Source of the DNA: CAZRWH01 sp964603905
GTDB taxonomy: Bacteria > Patescibacteriota > Gracilibacteria > UBA1369 > UBA12470
Assembly: GCA_964603905.1 (NCBI GenBank)
Contig: CAZRWH010000008.1
Location: forward strand, 1 to 44,836
Direction of reading: 5' to 3'
Length of the DNA: 44,836 nucleotides
Both the position numbers and the translations under genes were made by a program. The number at the start of each line of letters is the position of its first letter. The first letter of the stretch is position 1. This document shows, piece by piece, positions 1 through 8,936 of this stretch. The notes under the pieces are model-generated. The model was not told the origin of the DNA, made no database searches, and saw only the letters and a program-made list of their open reading frames with translations.

Positions 1-57
1 TAGAGCACCGGTCTTCGGAACCGGGTGTCGGGGGTTCGAATCCCTCCTGGCGCACCA
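1..57 (+). tRNA. tRNA-Arg (anticodon UCG), 5' end missing
   Basis: The window opens inside a tRNA. The anticodon stem pairs positions 8-12 with 20-24, and the seven-base loop 13-19 carries U33-equivalent T14 and anticodon TCG at 15-17. The T stem pairs 30-34 with 42-46 around the loop TTCGAAT. The 3' acceptor strand is 47-53, the discriminator is A54 and CCA is encoded at 55-57. The 5' acceptor strand and most of the D arm lie before the window. It would read CGA and probably other CGN codons; CGA is used often in these genes. Confidence 0.9.
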
Positions 58-60
58 TTT

Positions 61-152
61 AAGAATTTTTATAAGCTCCCGCACTAATATATACGTTTGG
101 TCTCTTACAAAAATTCTTTTGTGTTACTGGTTGTATTTTCGTTCCACGAAAA
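61..152. other. Inverted repeats between the tRNA and the operon end
   Basis: This 134-base spacer (58-191) has no gene. It holds a perfect 10-base inverted repeat (61-70 with 109-118, AAGAATTTTT and its complement) and a 6-base hairpin TTTTCG-TTCCA-CGAAAA at 136-152. Either could help end transcription of the minus-strand operon that stops at 192, but neither has a clear T-run, so the role is uncertain. Confidence 0.35.
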
Positions 153-191
153 CGTTACATATAGCAACATTTTTCTGTAAAGCAAAATCAT

Positions 192-1175
192 CTACCCACC
201 AATCAACTTCCGATCTCCCCCCTGAATGACACGACCAACTCCCGAAACCCCTCGTGATCTCAAGTGATCCAAGAAGCCAACCTGCCTAGGAGTAGCACCA
301 CCCTCAATAGATGAAAGATCAGGCATTGAAGCCGCAGCAACAGGCCTAGCTCTGTTGTAAGCTTTATGCAAAATAAACTCAGCGATAGTCAAAATCGGAT
401 CCATTTCCGCACCATCCCTCAGGATAACAATACCGTTTGCCCCCAAAGTTTTTACAACATTATCTTCATGACTAGGAAGAAATCTTTCTCCTTGCAAAAG
501 CCCAGCAACAGCAACATCGTTTCTTGCCATAAAAGGAACCGCAATCGAATGATAATCTTTCCCAGTTTCAAACTCCTGATCAGACACATAACAAATAGCA
601 TCAATCCTCTCAGAGACTCCTCGAAAAAAGTCACCTACAATAGTCTCCGTAATACCAGGTCCAATTGGAGACTCCATTGTATAAGCAACATTTTGAACAC
701 TTTTCAAAAACTCCATATCATTAACACCACCAGTAACAACCTCAGGACTTGAATAATGATCGTTCCGCCCTCTAACAGCAACCGGCAAAATATCCAACCC
801 ACCTATCTTTCCACGCAAAACATTAACCAATCTATCCATATCATCACGGAACGAAGCAACATCATTAATCGTACTCGCCGTATAATCCAAAACCACAGCC
901 AATCGCACAGAATACGCCCTAGAAAGCTCTTCAACTCGATGTTGCAATAATGAAGCCACAGCAGCCTCACGCCTCCTAGCATCAGCATCCTCCACTCTTC
1001 CTTTAAGCAGGCTACCACGAGCATCTTTTACACGGTCCAACGCACCGCTATCACCTCCCACAGTAGCAGGAAGTTCTGGCGACGAAAAACGCCCAAACAA
1101 ACCTGTAGAACGAACTTTTGGTTTAGTTGCAACAGCACCACGTGGACGCCCTTTACCGCTATTCCTCACCTTCAT
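192..1175 (-). CDS. vWA-like protein, copy 2 (last gene of the operon)
   Basis: 327 residues, predicted soluble. Residues 1-85 are basic and low in hydrophobics. From about residue 90 a von Willebrand A-like fold is visible: a hydrophobic strand ends in DYTAS (97-101), which fits the MIDAS pattern DxSxS with Thr in the middle, and a later strand ends in YVSDQE with D199 where vWA domains place another metal ligand. vWA domains bind Mg2+ and partner proteins, often in chaperone or ATPase complexes. The start overlaps the stop of the upstream J-domain-like gene by 17 bases, suggesting translational coupling. It is a paralogue of 4384-5373; both share GRFSSP near the N-terminus, the MIDAS block and a conserved C-terminal RVIQG. 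The vWA call is by motif only; function is unknown. Confidence 0.7.
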   Translation of the reverse strand: MKVRNSGKGRPRGAVATKPKVRSTGLFGRFSSPELPATVGGDSGALDRVKDARGSLLKGRVEDADARRREAAVASLLQHRVEELSRAYSVRLAVVLDYTASTINDVASFRDDMDRLVNVLRGKIGGLDILPVAVRGRNDHYSSPEVVTGGVNDMEFLKSVQNVAYTMESPIGPGITETIVGDFFRGVSERIDAICYVSDQEFETGKDYHSIAVPFMARNDVAVAGLLQGERFLPSHEDNVVKTLGANGIVILRDGAEMDPILTIAEFILHKAYNRARPVAAASMPDLSSIEGGATPRQVGFLDHLRSRGVSGVGRVIQGGDRKLIGG

Positions 1176-2985
1176 AATAATTAAAGTTAGAAAATATTTT
1201 TATAAAAAATTCCAAAGCCTTCATATAGGCAGAGAATTTATCTTCATCTGAAAGAGTTCCATATGCCTCAGCAATCAACTTAAAACGTGCTTCATCAGGC
1301 TCCTGACCATCCGTATGGAATCTCTTAGACAAGGTTCGATAAGCCTTCTTGATTTCATCTTGACCAGCAAACCTATCAATACCTAGAACCTCAAAGAAAT
1401 CTACCAACATATCATCTGCATCCAACCACGAAATAGGAACCTTGTTTTGAGTACAATACTGAGCCCAAACAACCTTAGCATCTTGATCCACATCTTCAGG
1501 TGCATTCATCTCGATAATAGCCATCAATTGCTTAACTTTTCCAAGAAGTTCATAAGCTTTTTTGAGAGCTGTACCAAGCTCATACATAGCAATGTGATTT
1601 TGAACATTTTTGAGATCGTGAAGCAAAGGCTCTACCAAAGCAGCATCAGCTTCAGCATGAGGGTTGTCTTCACTGCATAATCGATCAACAATCCCATCTA
1701 GAAGCATATCAATCTCAGCCACAACAGGGACCAAATCAGGATTAACAGCAAAAGTAACGTGTTTCTGGTTTAGAGAGATGTTCTCACCTGCTCGGAACCC
1801 ATTCATTTTTTCCTCACATTTAGTAAGAAGCTCTCTCAAAGCTATAAAATCGTCACTCATACCTGCCAAGAATTCAGAATTTGCAGATTTAACTAGTGTA
1901 TCAACGTTAAGTTTTTTGATTCTTTCTATCTCAGCCTCAAGTCCCCTGATCTCAGATTTAAGACTCCTAATATCCACCTCAAGACCTGCCGCCTTAAGAA
2001 CAGCCTGTTCTGCTTCACGCTGTGCCGCTTGAACAGAAGCCTGCATAGTATTGCGAAGAGCCTCCTTTTCTTCCTCATGCTGGGCATTCAATCTACGGAT
2101 CCTGCCCAAATAATGACTTTCAATACCAGCTTTTTCGGTTTTCAACCTATCAACTACTGTATCAAGCTCAGATGCACGCCGTTCCGCCTTCTCAAGCTTT
2201 GATAAGGTTGGCTTAATAGCAAGTTTATTCCGGATAGCAACAGTTGAAACATAAGCAAAAACTGCAATCAATCCAGAAGAGGCCATTATATTACGAATAA
2301 CAATCCAGTTCTGAATGAACCATTGCTTTAAACGATCTAAGTAATCTGAAGAAACCTCCTCCTGTCGGCATAAAGCATCTTCCTGCCTAATAATCTGCAC
2401 AATCTTATTAGCAATTTGCTCTTTCAACTCAGAAGTTTCGATCTGATCAGGCCTTTTTAAATCATAAGTATTAGCCTGGTTAGTATCAACAGACACCACA
2501 CCTTCAATCTGATCAGTTGCAATATCATAATCACCAAAACAAATAGACTTCTCAAAATGAGAGGTCGAAATCGTACCAATCACTTCAGCCGAAACAGATC
2601 GTTGAACGAACGCAGCATTCAAATCATCAGCATAAACCCGCACAACTTCCCTCTCTCCATCATATTCAATATGTCCATTGTCATAAGTAAAATCATAGTC
2701 ACTCAAATCCAAATCCAGATGAACAGTAGCATCGTCCAACCTAAGACAACTATCCGTCAGTCCAGCCTCTGCCAATAGTCTCTGAGCTTCAAACCTAGCA
2801 GGCTGCACCACCAAATCTTCCGCTATAAGCGATTCTCTTCCCAGCAATCCATCTTCGATTCCGTACGCAAGCTTTAAAGGAGAAACAGACATTTCAACCT
2901 CATTTTCAATATCAGCACCTCCACAAGAAATACCGGACATCACTGCCAGCAAAGAAACTGCTCTGCCAAGTCTAGGCGCCTCCAT
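1159..2985 (-). CDS. Membrane coiled-coil protein with degenerate J domain (HTD)
   Basis: 608 residues. A signal peptide or lipoprotein-like leader (8-22, with Cys21 after GIS, a weak lipobox) is followed by an ectodomain (about 30-215) related to those of the three upstream membrane proteins. Next come a transmembrane segment (about 223-250), a charged coiled coil (about 260-365), a helical domain and a C-terminal DnaJ-like domain (about 530-592). The tripeptide that in DnaJ is HPD reads HTD (557-559), so Hsp70 stimulation is probably lost or altered. Residues 440-490 match the same region of the 5336-7027 protein (DNPxAE...LVEPLL). It lies 33 bases after the CDPS-like gene and overlaps the following vWA gene. 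Inference: a membrane anchor that brings a J-like domain to the vWA partner. Confidence 0.7.
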   Translation of the reverse strand: MEAPRLGRAVSLLAVMSGISCGGADIENEVEMSVSPLKLAYGIEDGLLGRESLIAEDLVVQPARFEAQRLLAEAGLTDSCLRLDDATVHLDLDLSDYDFTYDNGHIEYDGEREVVRVYADDLNAAFVQRSVSAEVIGTISTSHFEKSICFGDYDIATDQIEGVVSVDTNQANTYDLKRPDQIETSELKEQIANKIVQIIRQEDALCRQEEVSSDYLDRLKQWFIQNWIVIRNIMASSGLIAVFAYVSTVAIRNKLAIKPTLSKLEKAERRASELDTVVDRLKTEKAGIESHYLGRIRRLNAQHEEEKEALRNTMQASVQAAQREAEQAVLKAAGLEVDIRSLKSEIRGLEAEIERIKKLNVDTLVKSANSEFLAGMSDDFIALRELLTKCEEKMNGFRAGENISLNQKHVTFAVNPDLVPVVAEIDMLLDGIVDRLCSEDNPHAEADAALVEPLLHDLKNVQNHIAMYELGTALKKAYELLGKVKQLMAIIEMNAPEDVDQDAKVVWAQYCTQNKVPISWLDADDMLVDFFEVLGIDRFAGQDEIKKAYRTLSKRFHTDGQEPDEARFKLIAEAYGTLSDEDKFSAYMKALEFFIKIFSNFNYYEGEE

Positions 2986-3018
2986 AAACTATGCTTAATA
3001 AAAAAGGGAGGAATAATA

Positions 3019-4344
3019 CTACAAGCCTACAGGGAGGTCAAGACGCCTCCACCACAAATGAAACTGCTCTCTCCACGCAGCATATCTTTCATCTAACGGA
3101 TAATGATTCGGACCAACTCCTTCAAGCTCACACAACATGTTAGTAAGCTCACTTAACGGACCATGCTGAAATCCAGAAACAACAGGACCATCATCATGGA
3201 TCAACCTATTAACATAACGAACAAAATAAGCCGATTCAGACTCCCCTTCCATCATAGGACACTCAAAAGGCAACTCAGTACCTCTTCCATCAAGCTCAGA
3301 CACCTCCATACCCCTCAAAACATCCAAAACCCCGCTAGCCTCAAATAAATGGTGGAAATACGGCCTGTGCTCTATAGCGTCCAAACACATAACAACTTCT
3401 CGACAAATCTGCTCAGCAATAACCTCACGAAGTTCAGGTTTATGAGTAGAAATTGAAACCATTCTAGAATAAAGATCTTTTATAAAAGCAACGCTTTTCG
3501 CCAAAGAATCACGATCTTCACGGCCACGCTCTTCGTACTCAAGCAAATCGAATCCAGGAGCCCATTTATCTTTTTCAAGATCTCTCGCATAAGGCTCAAA
3601 ATTTAGTCCACTCGCTGACAAAACACCTCTCATCCGATTACCAAAACGAGCACGCATAGCCCTGTAAGGATTACCTTCTCCAGGAACAATGTTTACAAAC
3701 CTAGGACAAGGCCGACAAAGCAATTTAGAAGCCTCACGAGTAACGTGATTATAGCGATCCTCTCCATCATGTCCCAACTTGGTTTTGTCATCCATAACCA
3801 AAGCGATCTGCTCAACAACATAGCTCATCCTTTTTTTAGCCTTATTCAAATTCCTACCTGTTAATTGCGAATATGCACTGTTTTTTTGAACCTCATTTAG
3901 CCAAAAATCAGGAACACAGCTATAAACCATTTCCGCAAAACGACCATTTTCATCAATAAGGTCCCAGATATTTTTGATCAAAGCATCAACCTCATCACGA
4001 TCAACAACTTCAGACATAATATAAACAGGGACTTCAACGCCTGTTTCTTCCTCAACAATCGAAGCCAAAGCCTGCCAAAAAACCTGTTTACCCTCTGCAA
4101 CACGCAAAGCGGCTTCACGCGCCTGATCATCTGTAATATTACCTTTCTTGAAATTACTAAAAGGGTCAGCAACCAAAATACAAGCACCAGGAGCAACCTC
4201 AGCAATTCGTCTCACCAGGTTTAAAGCATCAACACTTTGAATAAAATGCTCTCCAGGTTTACGCTGCATCGGAGGCAACCCAACCGGGAAATACACATCG
4301 GTTCTAGGCACGTTCTCCACTCCTGTTTTTGGTTTTAAAACCAT
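3019..4344 (-). CDS. CDPS-like fold protein, probably catalytically dead
   Basis: 441 residues, soluble. By hand alignment it is homologous to the 28309-29832 product. Both have a Rossmann-like N-terminal part (here about 15-220) ending in a Y-x3-[EQ]-x-A-L helix, and a C-terminal part with LPFEC (358-362), a RYV-type helix (376-382) and DGP (385-387). The order of strands, the basic helix and the MSEVVDRDE segment (110-118) resembles tRNA-dependent cyclodipeptide synthases, which join two aminoacyl-tRNAs. At the position of the CDPS nucleophilic Ser there is Leu23, and at the catalytic Glu there is Gln179, so I infer no CDPS activity. It is longer than usual CDPSs (about 220-290 residues). 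It sits between the two J/vWA gene pairs, 39 bases after one and 33 before the other. Alternative: another class-I-aaRS-like Rossmann protein. Confidence 0.5.
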   Translation of the reverse strand: MVLKPKTGVENVPRTDVYFPVGLPPMQRKPGEHFIQSVDALNLVRRIAEVAPGACILVADPFSNFKKGNITDDQAREAALRVAEGKQVFWQALASIVEEETGVEVPVYIMSEVVDRDEVDALIKNIWDLIDENGRFAEMVYSCVPDFWLNEVQKNSAYSQLTGRNLNKAKKRMSYVVEQIALVMDDKTKLGHDGEDRYNHVTREASKLLCRPCPRFVNIVPGEGNPYRAMRARFGNRMRGVLSASGLNFEPYARDLEKDKWAPGFDLLEYEERGREDRDSLAKSVAFIKDLYSRMVSISTHKPELREVIAEQICREVVMCLDAIEHRPYFHHLFEASGVLDVLRGMEVSELDGRGTELPFECPMMEGESESAYFVRYVNRLIHDDGPVVSGFQHGPLSELTNMLCELEGVGPNHYPLDERYAAWREQFHLWWRRLDLPVGL

Positions 4345-4383
4345 CTTTGCAAAGATTAAGAAATGTATTCTACGACAAAAGCG

Positions 4384-5373
4384 CTATCCAGTCAATAGCC
4401 TAGGCTCACGCCCTTGAATCACACGACCAGGGTTAACACCAGCAATTTTAAGATGCTCAGCAAAACTCAGCGACGCTCTCAAAGGAGCAGCCTGAATTGC
4501 AGAAACATTAGGAACCGCCGCAACAGCCAAAGGCCTCGCTTTGTTATAAGCTCGATTAAGAATAAATTGCGCCACAGTCTCGATAGGATCCGCCTCCCCT
4601 TCATTCCTCAAAACAACAACCCCTTGCTCACCAAAAGCATCTACAACATTTCTTTCATGGCTCTCTTGATGCCAAGAAGCTGTCAACAGGCCAGCAACCG
4701 CAACACGCCTTTCAAGAATCTGAGGCCCAGTTCCAGAAGCGTAACGCTCAAATTCATTATCTGCGACATAACAAATCGCCTCAACATCCGCAGGACGACC
4801 TTTGAAAAAATCACCATCCATAACCTTATCCAATCCAGGTCCAATTGGAGAGTGATACGTATGCGCAACATTCTCAACCCCTTTCAAAAAATCCATATCG
4901 TTAACATCTCCAACAACAACATCTGCCCCACCACGACCTCCCCTGGAAGCCACAGGCAAAATATCCAATCTATCAATTTTTCCTTTCAAAATCCTAACCA
5001 ATTTCCCCATATCATCACGGAAGGAAGCAACATCCCCAATAGTACTAGCCGTATAATCCAAAACCACCGCCAAACGCACAGAATAATCTTTTACAGTATC
5101 TTCGATTTTATCCTGCACAATCCTCTCCATCGCTTGCCTCATACGTTCTTCGCGATCTGCTGCGTGCTGAGCTTCAACCCTTTCACGTCTAGCAGCAAGA
5201 TCAGATCCTGCAGCCGCTCTAACCCTCCCCAAGGCACCTCTACTTGACTGACTAACAGGTTTTGCAACAGGACTAGAAAATCGCCCCATCAAGCTAGTTG
5301 GCCCTACATCAGGGTGAGAAGACGCAGTTACAAGGCTAAGCCGCGGCTTCACTCCTATTCTCGGTTTGTTCAT
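4384..5373 (-). CDS. vWA-like protein, copy 1
   Basis: 329 residues from the ATG at 5373; a start at 5403 would add ten residues, but the internal Met begins the part that resembles the paralogue. A basic, probably disordered N-terminus and a charged helix (about 50-95) lead into a vWA-like domain with MIDAS-type DYTAS (106-110) and the second metal-ligand strand ending YVADNE. It is about half identical by eye to 192-1175 in the MIDAS region, including RDDM and SPIGPG. It overlaps the end of the upstream J-domain gene (stop at 5336) by 38 bases, so the J and vWA partners are translated as a coupled pair, as in the second copy. Probably cytoplasmic and bound to its membrane partner; function unknown. 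Confidence 0.7.
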   Translation of the reverse strand: MNKPRIGVKPRLSLVTASSHPDVGPTSLMGRFSSPVAKPVSQSSRGALGRVRAAAGSDLAARRERVEAQHAADREERMRQAMERIVQDKIEDTVKDYSVRLAVVLDYTASTIGDVASFRDDMGKLVRILKGKIDRLDILPVASRGGRGGADVVVGDVNDMDFLKGVENVAHTYHSPIGPGLDKVMDGDFFKGRPADVEAICYVADNEFERYASGTGPQILERRVAVAGLLTASWHQESHERNVVDAFGEQGVVVLRNEGEADPIETVAQFILNRAYNKARPLAVAAVPNVSAIQAAPLRASLSFAEHLKIAGVNPGRVIQGREPRLLTG

Positions 5374-7027
5374 TATTATTTGAATTAAGATATAATGATT
5401 CATAAAATTTCAAAGCCCCAACATAAAGATCAAAATCGTCCTTATCTTTGAAGACCTTATTTGCCGTCGCAACACGCTTAAACGCATCATCTGAACCACC
5501 AGTAACAAGATCCGGATGAGTTTCTCTCGATCTAGAACGATAAGCTTTATATGCCAATCTAGAAAATTCTTCAGACCAGTCATAAATGCGGTCAATTTTA
5601 AGCTCCAAAAAGAAGTCCAAAAGCTGCCCATTCTCATCAAGCCACTCAGAAATAATACGATTTTGAACAACATATTCAGCCCAAGCAACACCAGGATCAA
5701 CATCAGCCCCAGGATCAGCAGTAGCACTCAAACCCGCAATCTTCATAAGCATTCTAATCTCTCCAAAAAGCTCCCTAACCTTAAAACAGGCCTCTTTCAG
5801 CTCCTGAGCAACAATATGATTTTTGACATCCTTCAAGGCTTTCAACAGAGGCTCCACGAGCAAAGCATTACTCTCCGCATCAGGATTATCAGTCCCACAG
5901 AATCGAACCACAATATCATCTAGCAAAAGCTCTGCAGAAGCCACAATAGGCCCCAGGTCAGGATTATATGAGAACAAAATAAACCTATCGGACTCAGAAT
6001 CAGCATTTTTCTGACTCATGAGTGACATAGCACTACGCCTCATTCTCTCACCAAACTCAATAGCTGCATTCGCATCCTCCATCATTTTGGTAATTACAGT
6101 ACCATCAGCAGCCTGCGCCATTTTTTCAAAACTCACCCTTTTAAGCTCCTCAATCTGATCTTCAAGCCCTTTTATCTCCGTCTCAAGTACAGCAACTCTT
6201 TGCCGAGCAGAATCCAAATCTTGTGATTTTTTGTCCCTTGCCGCTTGAAGCTCCTGAGCATGCTTATCCCTTAATCCCTGAAGTTCTTTCTTATGCCTTT
6301 TTATCAAATTTTCCTTGTCGTCAATCCATACCTTCTTATGATCATCATATTTCTTCAATAAAGCGTCGTGATCACCCTTCAAATCATCGTATTCATCCCT
6401 AAGTTTATCAAGAGCCGAGCGCAAACTTTTCACCTGTTTGGAAGTCTGTTCATCCATACGACCACTACCAATCGAAAAAGACACAGCAGAAGCAACAACC
6501 ATTATCGTAGCCATGATCAGAAACAAAGATCTCTTCGAGATAGGATCAATCTTTTCTTCCGCCTCCAAAGAAGTAACAACATCAGTATTAACATCACCAC
6601 ATTCCTCGTTCAAAAGCCAAATAGTTTCATCAACAATCTGAGACCTCAAATCAGAGACCAATGTAAGTTCCCTCGTAACATCTGAACAGCTGGTAGATAT
6701 CAAGCCTGTTCGTTCAGAATCCACCTCAACCGTAACAGTCGCAAACTGACCGACCTCAGGAAACGAATTTCTAATATCAACTATTGCAGGTTGAATGGAG
6801 TTTTTTTCTACAGAATCACGGGCCGAATTAAACACTCCATAAACATGGTATTTCATCTCAGCGTTATCACCCAAATCAGCAACCCCGGACGACCGATGGA
6901 AAGGAAGCCATGGCTTATTAAGCACACCTGTTAAATTGGCAGCGAGCAAACTACCCGCAGCAGCAACTGTCGCTACAACAACACCATTTCTAACATTTCT
7001 AATTATTTCAGGTTTATTCTTCATCAT
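5336..7027 (-). CDS. Membrane coiled-coil protein with J domain (HPD)
   Basis: 563 residues. A transmembrane segment (13-35) is followed by the motif PWLPFHRSSG, shared with the next upstream protein. Then come a short ectodomain (about 55-160) related to that of its neighbours but truncated, a second transmembrane segment (167-187), a long charged coiled coil (about 190-300), a helical domain matching the 1159-2985 protein (DNPDAE at 380-385, LVEPLL at 390-395), and a J domain (about 470-545) with intact HPD at 504-506. This suggests it can recruit an Hsp70 (DnaK) to the membrane. It overlaps the upstream gene by 14 bases and the downstream vWA gene by 38. Topology inference: ectodomain outside, coiled coil and J domain inside. 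Confidence 0.72.
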   Translation of the reverse strand: MMKNKPEIIRNVRNGVVVATVAAAGSLLAANLTGVLNKPWLPFHRSSGVADLGDNAEMKYHVYGVFNSARDSVEKNSIQPAIVDIRNSFPEVGQFATVTVEVDSERTGLISTSCSDVTRELTLVSDLRSQIVDETIWLLNEECGDVNTDVVTSLEAEEKIDPISKRSLFLIMATIMVVASAVSFSIGSGRMDEQTSKQVKSLRSALDKLRDEYDDLKGDHDALLKKYDDHKKVWIDDKENLIKRHKKELQGLRDKHAQELQAARDKKSQDLDSARQRVAVLETEIKGLEDQIEELKRVSFEKMAQAADGTVITKMMEDANAAIEFGERMRRSAMSLMSQKNADSESDRFILFSYNPDLGPIVASAELLLDDIVVRFCGTDNPDAESNALLVEPLLKALKDVKNHIVAQELKEACFKVRELFGEIRMLMKIAGLSATADPGADVDPGVAWAEYVVQNRIISEWLDENGQLLDFFLELKIDRIYDWSEEFSRLAYKAYRSRSRETHPDLVTGGSDDAFKRVATANKVFKDKDDFDLYVGALKFYESLYLNSNNNEQTENRSEAAA

Positions 7028-7910
7028 TTGGAATTAAAAGCTTGGATGTTCTCTGCCTGCGACACAACGCACCTCCAGCCAAAGACAAAACAACAAAACT
7101 ACCTACACCCCAACCAACCTTTGCAGGATCAACAGATTTTTTTGTAGAAACCGCCACCTCTTCAACATCTTCTCCAGGATCAACAACAACACCACATTCA
7201 TCTTCCAACGCATACATTATTTTCGCAGCAATTTGGTCGGCCAAAGGTGGAAAATAAACCGATGTGAATTGCTGCAATTCATAGGAATATAAATCGTCAC
7301 TCAAAGCCGTAACTTTTACACCATCAACCTTCTCCTTCTCAGCATCCCATCCGCCAAACTCCAAATCTTGTCTTCCTGCACAACTAACAGAGATAGATCC
7401 AATAACATCCGGAGTAACAACTCCAGACTCCAAGGCCTCTTCCTTGCTATCCGCATAAGTTGTATGAACCTTCCTTTCGTCATCATATTTTAAATACTTA
7501 GGCCCTCGAAAAGACTCATGCCCACCTTCATATCCTCGCAAATCAATGTTCAATTTAACTTGTACAGAAGGCTCCCCTTCAGAAATAAGAAGTTCCTTCT
7601 CCCCCGTCCGAAACAAGCTCTGAACCTTAACTCTTGCAGGAGAAACAACAAACTTTTCTATATCTTCACGCAAAGGATCACCATTAAAAGAATGACCAAT
7701 ACTCGAATAAATATCGTAATCCATAAAAACACCAGATCCTTCTGGCGTCCTCGCAAGCTGACTATTTCCTGACGAACGATAGAAAGGCAAAAAAGGAGCC
7801 CTAAGAAGTCCCGAATAATTTCCCGAAAACACTACAAGAGCAGCCAACGCTGCTACTGCAGCAGCAATACCGATACGTTCCGGAGTTATTAATTGTCGCG
7901 AATCATTCAT
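7014..7910 (-). CDS. Bitopic ectodomain protein, operon gene 2
   Basis: 298 residues, not a known family to me. A transmembrane segment (about 13-33) is followed by PFLPFYRSSG (39-48), an ectodomain of about 200 residues with alternating strands, a YADS motif, VIGSISVSC, a DLYSYE motif and EDEC near its end. Then come KSVDPAK, a second transmembrane segment and a basic CRRQR stop-transfer sequence. It lacks the coiled coil and J domain, so it looks like the stripped ectodomain version of the 5336-7027 and 1159-2985 proteins. The short VDPAK-TM-basic tail is shared with 7923-8846. It starts 12 bases after the upstream gene stops and overlaps the next by 14 bases. Confidence 0.65.
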   Translation of the reverse strand: MNDSRQLITPERIGIAAAVAALAALVVFSGNYSGLLRAPFLPFYRSSGNSQLARTPEGSGVFMDYDIYSSIGHSFNGDPLREDIEKFVVSPARVKVQSLFRTGEKELLISEGEPSVQVKLNIDLRGYEGGHESFRGPKYLKYDDERKVHTTYADSKEEALESGVVTPDVIGSISVSCAGRQDLEFGGWDAEKEKVDGVKVTALSDDLYSYELQQFTSVYFPPLADQIAAKIMYALEDECGVVVDPGEDVEEVAVSTKKSVDPAKVGWGVGSFVVLSLAGGALCRRQRTSKLLIPNDEE

Positions 7911-7922
7911 AATATTTTTAAA

Positions 7923-8846
7923 TTATTTTTTATTCGAATTGCGCCTTCTGCGATAAAAATTACCGCCAGCAAAAACCATCAATCCAACTCCAGCCACTCC
8001 CCACGCCGTTTTAGCAGGATCAACAGATTTATATTCCATTTCAGCACCGCTATCCTCAACAACCAAAACAGAATCTTTTTCAGGGTCACCAAAACAAAAA
8101 TCTGGATCATTCATCGGCTCCTCATCACAACAAAAATCAAGATCTCCATCAACCTCACAGACATCATCAATCACCACACATTCCTCTTCTAAAAGCCAAA
8201 TTATTTTGGAAGCAATTTGCTTGCGTAAATCATGGGCCGACAATCTATGAATTTGACTCACTTTATACTGATACAAATCATCATTCATCCCCTCCACCAG
8301 TACACCTTCAACCTCACCTGTTCTGGAGTCATATTTGCCAAATTCTATATCCAAAACTCTATCCGTACAATCGGCAGAAATCTGACCTAAAACATAAGAG
8401 CTAACACCTGACATCTCAAGTGCATCAGCAGGGCTATCAGCATAGACTTCTTGCCGATTTATCAAGCCACCAGGACGACTTAAAAGATCCCCGTCTACAA
8501 GACAATCAACATCATCAAAAGTAACATCAACCGACACTGAGTCTCTTGTAGAAATCACTTTCTTGATCTCGTCCTTAAACTGAGCCTGCAAATCTAACTT
8601 AACAGGTCCAACAAGCTTACTTCGAACAGCGTTGGTAGTTTTTTTTCTTTCAAAACAACCACCATAACCAAAATCAATTCCACCTCTGCTTCCATCATTA
8701 GATCGAGGAACAACTACATAACGATCCTCAGACGACAAACATTTATCTCCTGGGCATCCAACAGCCATTCCAGTTACTGCCGTAATTGCTACCAGTGCAA
8801 GAGCCGACAAAACCGCCTCTCGTTTAAATGTATCCGGCTTATCCAT
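7923..8846 (-). CDS. Ectodomain protein with lipoprotein-like leader, operon gene 1
   Basis: 307 residues from the ATG at 8846; an upstream in-frame start at 8882 gives a less natural N-terminus. The leader has a basic n-region (KPDTFKR), a hydrophobic stretch and MAVGC, a plausible lipobox. The ectodomain has YADSPADAL, VLGQISADC, a DLYQYK motif and EEEC, the same landmarks as the next gene, and ends with KSVDPAK, a transmembrane segment and RRRR. A Cys lipid anchor plus a C-terminal membrane segment would tether both ends. As first gene of the operon it lies divergent to the TrmB-like gene at 9036. Function unknown. Confidence 0.65.
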   Translation of the reverse strand: MDKPDTFKREAVLSALALVAITAVTGMAVGCPGDKCLSSEDRYVVVPRSNDGSRGGIDFGYGGCFERKKTTNAVRSKLVGPVKLDLQAQFKDEIKKVISTRDSVSVDVTFDDVDCLVDGDLLSRPGGLINRQEVYADSPADALEMSGVSSYVLGQISADCTDRVLDIEFGKYDSRTGEVEGVLVEGMNDDLYQYKVSQIHRLSAHDLRKQIASKIIWLLEEECVVIDDVCEVDGDLDFCCDEEPMNDPDFCFGDPEKDSVLVVEDSGAEMEYKSVDPAKTAWGVAGVGLMVFAGGNFYRRRRNSNKK

Positions 8847-8936
8847 ATTTATCAAAATTAAAGAACCTGAAAGTACCAACATCCAAACAACTAATCCAAC
8901 CAGCTAGACCAAAAAGTCACCTCTCAACCTGAAAAA

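Noticed and set aside
366..8192. Long plus-strand frames opposite the operon at 192-8846
   Set aside because: They are out-of-phase mirrors of well-supported minus-strand genes, rich in Asn/Ser/Ile with no family features.
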